From contig CAVOLE010000034.1 of assembly GCA_963696665.1 (NCBI GenBank), forward strand, positions 1-64,000: 64,000 nucleotides of DNA, given 5' to 3'. This document shows positions 35,961-44,100 of the stretch, in pieces. Below the pieces are notes generated by a model. The model saw only the letters and a list, made by a program, of their open reading frames with translations, ran no database searches and was not told the DNA's origin. Both the position numbers and the translations under genes were made by a program. Source of the DNA: Roseiarcus sp963696665 (lineage in GTDB: Bacteria; Pseudomonadota; Alphaproteobacteria; Rhizobiales; Beijerinckiaceae). How positions within the stretch are numbered: the first letter of the stretch is position 1; the number at the start of each line of letters is the position of its first letter.

Positions 35961-37148
35961 ATGCCGTCACGTTCAGTGGTGATCGCGGAGCCTGTCCGCA
36001 CAGCGATCGGCGCCTTTGGCGGGACCTTAAAGGATGTGCCGGCGCCGGACCTCGGCGCCGTCGCCATTCGCGCTGCGGTCGAGCGGGCTCGGCTCAAGCC
36101 CGACGAGATCGAGACCGCGGCGATGGGCAACGTCGTTCAGGCGGGCGCCAAGATGAATCCCGCCCGTCAGGCGGCGGTCCAGGCGGGCCTGCCGGTGACG
36201 GTCCCGGCCATGACCGTGAACCGCGTCTGCGGTTCGGGCGCGCAGGCGATCGTGTCTGCAGCGCAGGAGATCCTCTTGGGCAACGCCAACGCCGCCGTCG
36301 CCGGCGGCATGGAGAACATGGATCAGGCGCCTTTTCTCGTTCAGCGCGGCCGCTGGGGCTATCGCCTGGGCGACGGGCAGCTTTACGACAGCGTGCTTCG
36401 CGACGGGCTCAACGACGCCTTCTCCGGCGAACACTCGGGCTGGCATACCGAGGATCTGGTCGAGAAATATCAGGTGACGCGCGAAGCCCAGGATGAGTGG
36501 GCCTTACGATCGCAACAGCGCTTCGCGCGCGCGCAAGCGGCGGGACATTTCAAGGGCGAGATCGCGGCGGTCCAGGTCCCCGGCAAGAAGGGGCCGACGC
36601 AATTCGATCAGGACGAAGGCAATCGTCCCGACACCACGATCGAGGCGCTGGCCCGATTGAAGCCGGCCTTTCGCCCGGACGGCGCGATCACCGCCGGCAA
36701 TGCTCCCGGCCTCAACGACGCAGCGTCCGCAATGGTGCTCGCGGACGAAGCCTGGGCCGAGAAGCGTGGGCTTGAGCCGAGTGCGCGGCTCGTCGCCTAC
36801 GGCATAGCGGCGGTCGAGCCCGGCATGTTCGGACTGGGGCCGATCCCCGCCGTCAGGCAGGCGCTCAAGCGCGCCGGATGGGAGATCGGCTCGATCGAGC
36901 GGGCGGAAATCAATGAAGCGTTCGCGGCCATCGCCATTGTCGTCGCGCGCGAGCTCGGCTTGTCGGACGAAATCGTTAATGTCGACGGCGGCGCAGTCGC
37001 TCACGGCCACCCGATCGGGGCGACCGGGGCGGTGCTGACCACGAAGCTCATCCACTCGATGCGCCGCGACGGCCTGAAGCGCGGCCTCGTCACTTTGTGC
37101 ATTGGCGGCGGCCAGGGCATCGCGCTCGCAATCGAAACAGTTCACTGA
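35961..37148 (+). CDS. Acetyl-CoA acetyltransferase/thiolase family enzyme
   Basis: Thiolase of 395 residues that condenses two acyl-CoA units or cleaves beta-ketoacyl-CoA. Active residues are visible: Cys90 in MTVNRVCGSGAQAI, NEAFAA, GHPIGATGA (His) and CIGGGQGIA (second Cys). Good ribosome site AGGAGG-like (ACAGGAGGATC) ahead of the ATG. It follows the SDR by 34 bases. Biosynthetic (PhaA-like) or degradative use cannot be separated. The central region is shorter than in some family members. Confidence 0.9.
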   Translation: MPSRSVVIAEPVRTAIGAFGGTLKDVPAPDLGAVAIRAAVERARLKPDEIETAAMGNVVQAGAKMNPARQAAVQAGLPVTVPAMTVNRVCGSGAQAIVSAAQEILLGNANAAVAGGMENMDQAPFLVQRGRWGYRLGDGQLYDSVLRDGLNDAFSGEHSGWHTEDLVEKYQVTREAQDEWALRSQQRFARAQAAGHFKGEIAAVQVPGKKGPTQFDQDEGNRPDTTIEALARLKPAFRPDGAITAGNAPGLNDAASAMVLADEAWAEKRGLEPSARLVAYGIAAVEPGMFGLGPIPAVRQALKRAGWEIGSIERAEINEAFAAIAIVVARELGLSDEIVNVDGGAVAHGHPIGATGAVLTTKLIHSMRRDGLKRGLVTLCIGGGQGIALAIETVH

Positions 37149-37173
37149 GCAGCAAGGACGTGGAGAGCGGGTT

Positions 37174-38112
37174 TTGCCAGTCGCACGTCGCAATATCCTC
37201 AAAGCGGGCGTCGCCATCGTCTCAGCATGGACCGGCCCATCTGTCATTGCACAGGCAGCCGAAAGCGAGAGCGTCGGCGCGCCTCAAAGCGCGGCGAGAG
37301 GAACCACGATGGCTGAGACACTCCTCGGCGCGGCCAGCAAGATCACCGTCGAACGCCGCGGCCAGATTGTTCTGATCGGGATCAATCGCCCCTATATCGA
37401 GAACCGGGTCGATCCGGAAACATACCTCGGCCTGGCGAAGGCGTATTACCAGTACGAGCACGACGCATCGTTGCGTGCGGCAGTGCTCTTCGGACACGGC
37501 GACAATTTCTCCCGAGGCATTGACGTGGACGCCTTTCAGGCGCTGACGGCGTCGGGGCGACCCCTCCCGTCCGACCCGGAGAGCATCGATCCCCTGGCAA
37601 GGACAACCGGCCTGTCGAAACCGCTCATCGTGGTCGTCCACGGCGATACATGGAATATGGGGCACGAGCTTCACCTCGTCGCCGACATCCGCATCGCCGC
37701 CGCCGATACGCGCTTCGGTCAGGACGAGAACACGCATGGCCGTTTCCCCGGCGGCGGCTCTACGGTCCGTTTCGTGCGCGAGGCGGGTTGGGCGAACGCC
37801 ATGCGCTACATGCTGACCGGCGACCATTGGAGCGCTGAGGACGCTTTGCGCATGGGCGTGGTGCAAAGGATCGCCCCCACGGTGGACGCGGCTCTCGGGG
37901 CCGGCGTTGACATGGCGACGAAGGTCGCCGCATGCGGGCCGCTCGGAATCAAGGCCACGCTCGCTTCCGCGCATCTCGCGATCGATGCGTCGGAGACCGG
38001 AGCCTTGTCGAAACTGAACGCGCAATATCGCGCGCTCTACGGCACCGAGGATTTCAAGGAAGGGCGCAAGGCGGAGGCGGAAGGCCGTCCCCCCGTCTAT
38101 CAGGGACGATGA
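37174..38112 (+). CDS. Enoyl-CoA hydratase/isomerase (crotonase) family protein with Tat-like leader
   Basis: Crotonase-fold protein. From the ATG at 37309 it begins VERRGQIVLIGINRP and shows GHGDNFSRGIDVDAFQAL (oxyanion-loop equivalent), VHGDTWNMGHELHLVADIRIAAADTRFGQDEN and FPGGGSTVRF; the catalytic glutamates of hydratases are not obviously present. A longer version from TTG 37174 adds an ARRNILKAGVAIVSAWTG twin-arginine-like leader ending AQAA. Both starts have ribosome-like sites (GGAGAG before 37174, AGAGGA before 37309). A secreted crotonase would be unusual, and the next gene also has a twin-arginine leader. The start is therefore uncertain. Confidence 0.72.
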   Translation: MPVARRNILKAGVAIVSAWTGPSVIAQAAESESVGAPQSAARGTTMAETLLGAASKITVERRGQIVLIGINRPYIENRVDPETYLGLAKAYYQYEHDASLRAAVLFGHGDNFSRGIDVDAFQALTASGRPLPSDPESIDPLARTTGLSKPLIVVVHGDTWNMGHELHLVADIRIAAADTRFGQDENTHGRFPGGGSTVRFVREAGWANAMRYMLTGDHWSAEDALRMGVVQRIAPTVDAALGAGVDMATKVAACGPLGIKATLASAHLAIDASETGALSKLNAQYRALYGTEDFKEGRKAEAEGRPPVYQGR

Positions 38113-38181
38113 CCGGCCCTCGGGCCTACCGTCCGCGGCTCATTAAGCGACGCGGTTTGTGTCGATGCGGGAGTTGATAAG

Positions 38182-38922
38182 ATGACCGAGCATTACGCCG
38201 AGAACTTCGCGGTCGGGGAGAAGCTGTCACGTCGCTCGCTCGTCGCGCGCGCCACCTTCTTCGGCGCGGCGATGGCCGCGATTGGCGATGTAGCCAAGGC
38301 CCAGGACGCCGGCTCCGGGAGCTACAGCAACGCCGCCATCGCTTTGCCCGACAGCAGCGGCGCCGCAAAAACCCGCGAGGAGCAAATCCGCGCCGTCAGA
38401 ATTGCACGCGCCATGCGAGCGGGGCCGTCGGTAATTACCGAACACGCGACGGTCGCCGAGATGGATAAGCAGGGCCGCATGACCGAAGTCTTGAGACAAG
38501 GCACGAACGAGTGGGTCTGCGTGCCGGGCAACGAGGATGTCGTCGGCGATCCGCCGATGTGTGTCGACGCCTTGGGCATGCAGTGGTTCAAGGATTTGGT
38601 TGAAGGCAAGCCTGAGCCCACCAACACGGCGCCAGGGCTTTGCTACATGCTCTGTGGCGCAACGCAGCACAGCAACACTGAGGCCCATGACAGAACGAGC
38701 CCCGCCATACCGATCGGCCCGCACTGGATGATCCTGTGGCCGTTCGACGCCAACCATTGCGGACTGCCGACGACAGTCCGGGACGCTGGCGCCTGGATCA
38801 TGTTCGCCGGGACGCCTTACGCATATCTGCACGTTTGCGGGACGCCCTGGGTGGGCAATGAATATTCGCCTGGCGACGAGGCGGTCTGGACGATGCGCTA
38901 TCAGAAGCGAAGTGTTGGTTGA
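38182..38922 (+). CDS. Exported protein of unknown function with twin-arginine leader
   Basis: 246-residue protein whose N-terminus reads LSRRSLVARATFFGAAMAAIGDVAKAQDA, a twin-arginine-type export signal (broken here by a residue limit into SRRSLVARATFF and the AQDA cleavage site). The mature part has conserved-looking blocks: AGPSVITEHATVAEMD, GTNEWVCVPGN, DPPMCVDALGMQW, LCYMLCGATQHSN, IPIGPHWMILWPFD and IMFAGTPYAYLHVCG. Several cysteines suggest disulfides or metal binding. Similar blocks occur in uncharacterised secreted proteins, but no function is known to me. It ends the SDR-thiolase-crotonase run. Confidence 0.75.
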   Translation: MTEHYAENFAVGEKLSRRSLVARATFFGAAMAAIGDVAKAQDAGSGSYSNAAIALPDSSGAAKTREEQIRAVRIARAMRAGPSVITEHATVAEMDKQGRMTEVLRQGTNEWVCVPGNEDVVGDPPMCVDALGMQWFKDLVEGKPEPTNTAPGLCYMLCGATQHSNTEAHDRTSPAIPIGPHWMILWPFDANHCGLPTTVRDAGAWIMFAGTPYAYLHVCGTPWVGNEYSPGDEAVWTMRYQKRSVG

Positions 38923-38965
38923 GGCGGGACCCCTGAGGCGAGTTGAATTCTAAAGCAAATGCATT

Positions 38966-39158
38966 TGGCTCGAACGCGATCGTCATTGCGAGGAGCCATA
39001 GGGCGCCCGGAAGGACGCCCGTCTACGAAGGGCTATGGCGACGAAGCAATCCAGGGGAACGTAGGGCGCCCGCGACTCCTGATCGCCGCATCGGCCCATA
39101 GCCCGTCGACAGACGGGCGTCTCACGACGCCCTATGGGCCTCCTCGCGATGACGATTC
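38966..39158. repeat. Dispersed palindromic repeat, copy 2 (with nested insert)
   Basis: Same outer ends as copy 1 (TCGTCATTGCGAGGAG at about 38980 and CTCCTCGCGATGACGA at about 39141-39156) and same core GAAGCAATCCAGGGGAACG. Inside each arm is an additional small hairpin (GCCATAGGGCGCC...GGGCTATGGC), giving a nested structure. It lies between convergent genes. Confidence 0.85.
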
Positions 39159-39169
39159 CATCGACGCTC

Positions 39170-39913
39170 TCAAACGCGCTCAAACACCTCCGCCCGCGCT
39201 TCGACAATGTCCTCGATCATGTCCTCGGCGGCGAAGGGGGCGAGCGCTTCGCGCATGGCGCTCTTCATCACAGGGACCTCGTCGCCGATCCGGTCCGACG
39301 ACGAGGTCGACATCGACAGCACGCGTTCGACCAGGCGCTCGACCGGAACGACGTAGGTCCCCTCGACCCGGACGGCTCCGGTCCGGGTGAACGGGCCGCC
39401 GGCGAAAAAACCATGATGGTCGCGCGACGGCCGATCGCCCTTCCAGCGATCGCGCACGGCGTTGAAAGTCTCGAGCCATTGATTGCGCCCGTCTTTGACG
39501 CTCGTTGCGCCGCAGACCAGAACGCGTCCCCGAAGGGCGAGGATGCGGTCGAGCGCCGCTCGTGCGGGCTCCGGTTCGAGCCAGTGGATCGCGCGGCCGA
39601 TGGTGACAATATCGAATGCGCCGAGCCTCGCTGCGACGTTCTCGAACCGGCCCTCGATGAAACTGACTGAAACGCCGGCGCGCTTGGCCGCGGCGCGAGC
39701 GGCCTCGACCATGCCCGGCTCCGGATCGACTCCCAAAGCCTCCCGGCAATAGGGCGCAAAGCCGATCGCCAGAATGCCCGGCCCGGCGCCGACATCGAGG
39801 AGCCGCTGGCTTCGGTCGAGACCGAGCTCCAGCGCTGCGGCTTGGAAGAACGCCGCGCCATAAGGCGGCCGGGCGCTCTCATAATAGGCGACGGTGGAGG
39901 CGAAGCGTCCCAT
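39170..39913 (-). CDS. Class I SAM-dependent methyltransferase
   Basis: 247-residue methyltransferase of the UbiE/Trans-aconitate type. Landmarks: LLDVGAGPGILAIGF (SAM motif I), ALGVDPEPGMVEAARA, FEGR-like SFIEGRFENV, FDIVTIGRAIHWLEP (motif IV/post I) and RVLVCGATSV. The start at ATG 39913 is preferred; 39961 adds a basic extension. It stands alone next to a palindromic repeat. The acceptor is unknown. Confidence 0.82.
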   Translation of the reverse strand: MGRFASTVAYYESARPPYGAAFFQAAALELGLDRSQRLLDVGAGPGILAIGFAPYCREALGVDPEPGMVEAARAAAKRAGVSVSFIEGRFENVAARLGAFDIVTIGRAIHWLEPEPARAALDRILALRGRVLVCGATSVKDGRNQWLETFNAVRDRWKGDRPSRDHHGFFAGGPFTRTGAVRVEGTYVVPVERLVERVLSMSTSSSDRIGDEVPVMKSAMREALAPFAAEDMIEDIVEARAEVFERV

Positions 39914-40084
39914 GGCGATCCTTGGCCCGCGTCGATCGCGACGCCGGCGGCTCAGAACCACGCGACCGCGGCGCGAAGATGGCGGGCGTCAACATCGCGT
40001 GTTCAACTCCACGCGATTTCTGGAACCCACGAAGGTCTCAGCGGTTTGTTCGCCGAGGGGTTGAGAACCCATAAGGAGAACGTC

Positions 40085-40396
40085 ATGTCACGCTTAGCGC
40101 TTCTTTCGACCGCGGTTTCGTTGACGCTTATCGCGACGCCAGCTTTCGCGACATTCAGCGACTATAATGGCAACGATACGGTGGCTACTCAGGAGCAGGG
40201 GAACACGGCGACCGTCGGCAATATCGGCAACCCGAACTACGGGTGGAGCAACGGCGGCATTCCGATCATTGGGCCCCTGTTCGGCGCGGTGATGGCGCCT
40301 GTTTCGATGGGGGCAGGCGGCTGGGCCCGGCCGAACCCGACCTGTGGCCTATACCACGACTTCAACGGGCGATATACGTCCCTCTGCGGACTGTAA
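40085..40396 (+). CDS. Small secreted protein of unknown function
   Basis: 103 residues with a clean Sec signal (RLALLSTAVSLTLIATPAFA-TFS). The mature 82 residues are rich in Gly, Asn and Pro (NTATVGNIGNPNYGWSNGG) with two cysteines near the C-terminus (TCGLYHDFNGRYTSLCGL), which could form a small loop. AAGGAGAA lies at 40073-40080. A strong hairpin follows at 40422. No family is recognised. Confidence 0.75.
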   Translation: MSRLALLSTAVSLTLIATPAFATFSDYNGNDTVATQEQGNTATVGNIGNPNYGWSNGGIPIIGPLFGAVMAPVSMGAGGWARPNPTCGLYHDFNGRYTSLCGL

Positions 40397-40421
40397 GACT
40401 GGTCTAGTATAGAAAAATTGG

Positions 40422-40449
40422 AGCCGCTCCTGCTTGCGCAGGGGCGGCT
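40422..40449 (+). terminator. Hairpin downstream of the small secreted protein gene
   Basis: AGCCGCTCCTGC (40422-40433) pairs with GCAGGGGCGGCT (40438-40449) around a TTGC loop. There is no T run; it may serve the small-protein gene and block the opposing SDR transcript. Confidence 0.6.
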
Positions 40450-40473
40450 TGCTGTTGCGCAGACGGCGCCCTG

Positions 40474-41220
40474 TTAACGCTGTCCGCCCGACGCGGAGAT
40501 GCGTTCGCCCGTCAGCCAGGACGACTGGTCCGAGGCCAGGAAAAGCGCCACGCGCGCGATATCGTCCGGCTGGCCCATGCGGCCCATGGGCATCACCATG
40601 CCCATCGCCTTTGCGGTTTCCATCGTAAGTCCTATCGTCTTCGTGCCCTCGGTTTCCGTCGCTCCCGGCGCGATCGCGTTGACGCGAATCTTCTTCGGCG
40701 CAAGTTCGACGGCGAGCGCGCGAGTGATCGTGTCGACCGCCGCCTTCGAGGACGAATAGACGACCGAATTCGGCACCGGGTTCACGCTCGCGATCGTGCT
40801 GAGATTGATGATGCTGCCGCCTGCGCCGTCGAAGGCCGCAACCGCTTCCTTGCTGGCGAGCAGTGTTCCCAGCACATTGGTCCCGAACTGCCGCTCCACA
40901 TCCTCCTCCGTCACCGCTTCGATTGGCGCAAATGAAAACACGCCTGCGTTGTTTACGAGGATCGAAGGCGCGCCGAGTTTCGCCTTCGTCTCGGCGAACA
41001 GGCGCTTGACGTCTGCCCCTTTGGACACGCTCGCCTGAATGGCGACCGCCTTGCCGCCCTCACGCTTGATCGCATCGACCACGCGCTCGGCGCCAGCCTT
41101 ATCCGACGCATAATTGACGGCCACCGCCGCCCCGGCTTCGGCGAAGCGGCGCGCGATCGCCGCGCCAATCCCTTTTGACGCTCCCGTCACGATCGCCACT
41201 TTTCCGCTGAGTTCGCCCAT
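40474..41220 (-). CDS. SDR oxidoreductase, 3-oxoacyl-ACP reductase-like
   Basis: Classical SDR (248 residues): VAIVTGASKGIGAAIARRFAEAG, NYASDKAGAERVV (NADPH preference), LVNNAGVFSFAPI, IINLSTIASVNPVPNSVVYSSSKAAVDT (catalytic Ser, Tyr, Lys), INAIAPGATETEG. It ends ASDQSSWLTGERISASGG as in glucose/ribitol-type SDRs. It is divergent from the LysR gene, which begins 114 bases away and probably controls it. Confidence 0.88.
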   Translation of the reverse strand: MGELSGKVAIVTGASKGIGAAIARRFAEAGAAVAVNYASDKAGAERVVDAIKREGGKAVAIQASVSKGADVKRLFAETKAKLGAPSILVNNAGVFSFAPIEAVTEEDVERQFGTNVLGTLLASKEAVAAFDGAGGSIINLSTIASVNPVPNSVVYSSSKAAVDTITRALAVELAPKKIRVNAIAPGATETEGTKTIGLTMETAKAMGMVMPMGRMGQPDDIARVALFLASDQSSWLTGERISASGGQR

Positions 41221-41333
41221 TGCCGTGCTCCTTATGCCTGCCGCCGCCCGAAGCGGATGTTGGAGCGAGAGCTATGCAATGCGCATCGCGATATGTATCG
41301 GGCCGCCGAAGATATGATATATGCGCTTGCAGC

Positions 41334-42260
41334 ATGAATGATCGGCTGCAACAGCTCGCCTTATTCGTCCGCACGGTCGAGAGCGGAAGCTTCTCCAAGA
41401 CCGCTCGCGAATTCGGCCTGACCCAGCCCTCGGTGTCGCGCGCCATCGCGGCGCTCGAGCGTCGCCTGGGCGTCAAGCTCCTGTTCCGAACCACCCGGCA
41501 AGTCTCCGCCACCGACGCGGGCGAAGCGTTGCTTGCTCGCGCGCGCGACGCCCTGCTCGCGATCGATGAAGCGGAGAGCGCGGCGCGCGGGGCCGACCAT
41601 CTGTCCGGGGTTCTGCGCGTCGCCCTGCCGCCGGGCTATGGGGTGTGGCGCATCGTGCCGTTGCTTCCGGCGTTCGCCGTCAAGCATCCGCTGCTCAAGA
41701 TCGATCTCATGATGTCGGATCGTTACGAGAATCTGATCGCCGAAGGCGCCGACCTTGCGCTGCGCATTGGCGACCTGCCCGATTCGAGCTTCGTCGCCCG
41801 AAAACTCGAGAGCGCGAGACGCCTGTTCATAGCGTCGCCGTCCTATCTCGCGCGCCGCGGCGCGCCCATGAACCTGGCCGACCTCGCGCGGCATGACCTC
41901 ATCAGCGGACCGGGCGACGTCGGCGACCAGACCTGGGTTGCACGCCGCGACGGACAAGTGGAGCGTCAGGCCATAAGTCCCCGCATCCATTCGCGCTCGG
42001 CGACTGGCGTCGTCGCCTGCGTGGTTGCAGGACTCGGCGTCGCTACCGGATCGAGCTGGATGTGCGCGGACGCGCTCGTCTCAGGCGAGGCGATCGAGAT
42101 TCTCGCCGACTATGCGCTCGAGCCGGTGACGGCTTATATCGTCTTTCCCGCCGGCCGTCGCCCCTCGCAACGCGCGCGCGCCTTCAGCGATTATCTCGAG
42201 CAGGCTCTTGCTGCGGTCGACGCGAAGAAAGGCCGCGAGCTCGAAAAGTCCGAGACGTAG
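41334..42260 (+). CDS. LysR family transcriptional regulator
   Basis: 308 residues. N-terminal helix-turn-helix: LQQLALFVRTVESGSFSKTAREFGLTQPSVSRAIAALERRLGVKLLFRTTRQVSATDAG, then the effector domain (LPAFAVKHPLLKIDLMMSDRYENLIAEGADLALRIG). ATG 41334 starts right at the usual LysR N-terminus. It is of the CrgA/AaeR-like group. The 113-bp divergent gap to the SDR gene has several ATATGNATA-like palindromic bits (41290-41325) suitable for LysR binding. The SDR is the likely target. Confidence 0.88.
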   Translation: MNDRLQQLALFVRTVESGSFSKTAREFGLTQPSVSRAIAALERRLGVKLLFRTTRQVSATDAGEALLARARDALLAIDEAESAARGADHLSGVLRVALPPGYGVWRIVPLLPAFAVKHPLLKIDLMMSDRYENLIAEGADLALRIGDLPDSSFVARKLESARRLFIASPSYLARRGAPMNLADLARHDLISGPGDVGDQTWVARRDGQVERQAISPRIHSRSATGVVACVVAGLGVATGSSWMCADALVSGEAIEILADYALEPVTAYIVFPAGRRPSQRARAFSDYLEQALAAVDAKKGRELEKSET

Positions 42261-42275
42261 CCGGCCAGTGCGGTT

Positions 42276-43289
42276 TCAACCGTTGCGGAAAGCGTAGGCG
42301 TACCCGTTGAGCGCGGGCGCGCCGCCGAGATGCGCATAGAGCACTTTCGATCCCTTGGGGAAAAAGCCCTTCTGCGTGAGATCGATCAGGCCCTGCATCG
42401 ATTTGCCCTCGTAGACCGGATCGGTGATCATGCCTTCGAGCCGTGCTGCGAGCCGGATCGCCTGCTTGGTCTCCTCGGACGGCACGCCGTAGAGGGGATA
42501 GGCGTAGTCCTCGACCAGCACGACGTCTTCGTCGGCGATGTCCTGGCCGAGCTCGACCATTTTTGCGGTCTTGCGCGCGATATCGAGCACCTGAGCTTTC
42601 GTCTGCTTCGGCGTGGCGGAGGCGTCGATGCCGATGACCTTGCGCTGCCGTCCGTCCTTGGCGAAGCCGACCACCATGCCGGCGTGGGTCGAGCCTGTGA
42701 CCGTGCACACGACGACGTAATCGAAAGCGAAGCCGAGCTCGCGCTCCTGCGCGCGCACCTCCTCGGCGAAGCCGACGTAACCGAGCCCGCCATATTTGTG
42801 CACCGAGGCGCCCGCTGGGATCGCATAGGGCCGTCCGCCCTGCGCCTCGACGTCCTTCAGCGCGTCCTCCCAGCTCTTGCGGATGCCGATGTCGAAACCC
42901 TCGTCGACGAGCCTCACGTCAGCGCCCATGATGCGGCTCAGCATGATGTTGCCGACCCGGTCGTAGACCGCGTCCTCGTGCGGGACCCAGGCCTCCTGCA
43001 CAAGCCGGCATTTCATGCCGACCTTAGCCGCGACCGCGGCGACTTGGCGCGTATGGTTCGACTGCACGCCGCCGATCGTGACCAATGTGTCGGCGTTCGA
43101 GGCGATCGCGTCGGGGATGATGTATTCGAGCTTGCGCAGCTTGTTGCCGCCGAAGGCCAAGCCCGAATTGCAATCCTCGCGCTTGGCGTAGATCTCGACA
43201 TTGTCGCCGAGATGCGCGCTCAGGCGCCTGAGCCTCTCGATCGGCGTCGGACCGAAGGTGAGCGGATAGCGTTCGAATTTTTCCAGCAT
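42276..43289 (-). CDS. acdS: 1-aminocyclopropane-1-carboxylate deaminase
   Basis: PLP enzyme that opens ACC to 2-oxobutanoate and ammonia, used by plant-associated bacteria to lower host ethylene. The 337 residues fit the family length. PLP lysine is Lys50 in GGNKLRKLEY; Ser77 in QSNHTRQVAA, Tyr267 in EDYAYPLYGVP, Tyr293 and Glu294 in PVYEGKSMQG, and Leu321 in AHLGGAP match Lys51, Ser78, Tyr268, Tyr294, Glu295 and Leu322 of the Pseudomonas enzyme. Glu and Leu at the last two sites separate true ACC deaminases from D-cysteine desulfhydrases. No LRP-type acdR regulator is adjacent in the window. Confidence 0.93.
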   Translation of the reverse strand: MLEKFERYPLTFGPTPIERLRRLSAHLGDNVEIYAKREDCNSGLAFGGNKLRKLEYIIPDAIASNADTLVTIGGVQSNHTRQVAAVAAKVGMKCRLVQEAWVPHEDAVYDRVGNIMLSRIMGADVRLVDEGFDIGIRKSWEDALKDVEAQGGRPYAIPAGASVHKYGGLGYVGFAEEVRAQERELGFAFDYVVVCTVTGSTHAGMVVGFAKDGRQRKVIGIDASATPKQTKAQVLDIARKTAKMVELGQDIADEDVVLVEDYAYPLYGVPSEETKQAIRLAARLEGMITDPVYEGKSMQGLIDLTQKGFFPKGSKVLYAHLGGAPALNGYAYAFRNG

Positions 43290-43379
43290 GGGCGGGACGC
43301 GGAGGTGGGATCGAGGCTTGCGATGCTAGCCCAAGACGCGTTCAGCTGGAAATCCTCGAATGGCCGTTGTTCACGACTG

Positions 43380-43515
43380 CCAAGGCCGCGAGCGTAAGCG
43401 AAGCGATCCGGGGAACGCAGAGGGCTCTCCCGCTGCTGGATTGCTTCGCCGCCATAGCCCGCAGGAAGGGCGGGCGTCTTTCGACGCCCTAAGGCTCCTC
43501 GCAATAGGGCTGCGA
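43380..43515. repeat. Dispersed palindromic repeat, copy 3 (diverged)
   Basis: Diverged relative of copies 1 and 2. It has GGATTGCTTCGCCGCCATAG and, inverted, the GGGCGTC...GACGCCC inner hairpin, then GGCTCCTCGCAATAGG. Relative to copy 2 it is oriented inverted. It fills most of the space between acdS and the marR gene. Confidence 0.75.
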
Positions 43516-43546
43516 CGATCATTCGCGATTGCGTCGGCGCCCGCAC

Positions 43547-43588
43547 AGTTGACAAGGAAACTGTTCGCAGGTAGTTTCCTTGTCAACT
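43547..43588 (+). promoter_or_regulatory. Perfect 16-bp inverted repeat, probable MarR autoregulatory operator
   Basis: AGTTGACAAGGAAACT (43547-43562) is repeated exactly inverted as AGTTTCCTTGTCAACT (43573-43588) across a 10-base spacer. The left arm contains TTGACA, and a TAGTTT lies 17 bases later, so the operator covers a likely promoter. The GTG start of the MarR gene is 13 bases further on. Confidence 0.75.
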
Positions 43589-43600
43589 GATGGAGGTCGC

Positions 43601-44059
43601 GTGGCGCGCGGGACCGAACTGAGCTCGCTCGAGTCGCATCTCGGCTATTGGCTTCGCTACGTGTCGAACCACGTGTCGCATGCCTTCGCCCTCAAGCTCG
43701 CGGGCGCCGGGGTGACGGTCGCCGAATGGGTCGTCCTGCGCGAGCTCTACAACTCCGAGAGCGCGCCCAGCGCGCTCGCCGAGCGGCTCGGCATGACGCG
43801 GGGCGCGATCTCGAAGCTCGCTGACCGGCTGATCGCCAAGGGCCTGATCGTCCGGCGCGCCAACGCCGGCGACCGCCGGTTCCAGTCGCTGGCGCTCACG
43901 CGTCAGGGGCGGGCGATCACGCCGAAGCTCGCGGCTCTGGCGGATGAGAACGACACCGAATTTTTCGCCGATCTCGACGTCGAGACGCGCGAGAGAATCC
44001 AGAGCGCGATGAAGGACATCGTGCGCCGCAAAGCATTGCGGAGCGCGCCGGTCGATTGA
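43601..44059 (+). CDS. MarR family transcriptional regulator
   Basis: 152-residue repressor. Pattern: LESHLGYWLRYVSNHVSHAFALKLAGAGVTVAEWVVLRELY (N-terminal dimer helices), APSALAERLGMTRGAISKLADRLIAKGLI (recognition helix) and NAGDRRFQSLALTRQGR (wing). GTG 43601 is chosen because GGAGG lies four bases ahead; a TTG at 43580 would sit inside the operator. The next gene (DUF1398) follows by about 40 bases and is probably in the same operon. Confidence 0.9.
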   Translation: MARGTELSSLESHLGYWLRYVSNHVSHAFALKLAGAGVTVAEWVVLRELYNSESAPSALAERLGMTRGAISKLADRLIAKGLIVRRANAGDRRFQSLALTRQGRAITPKLAALADENDTEFFADLDVETRERIQSAMKDIVRRKALRSAPVD

Positions 44060-44100
44060 CTGGCGGCGAAGCGCCGCAGGGAGAGAAGAGGAGCATGGAT

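Noticed and set aside
31595..43515. Palindromic repeats as a CRISPR array
   Set aside because: The copies are kilobases apart, in both orientations and between ordinary genes; no regular spacers or cas genes.
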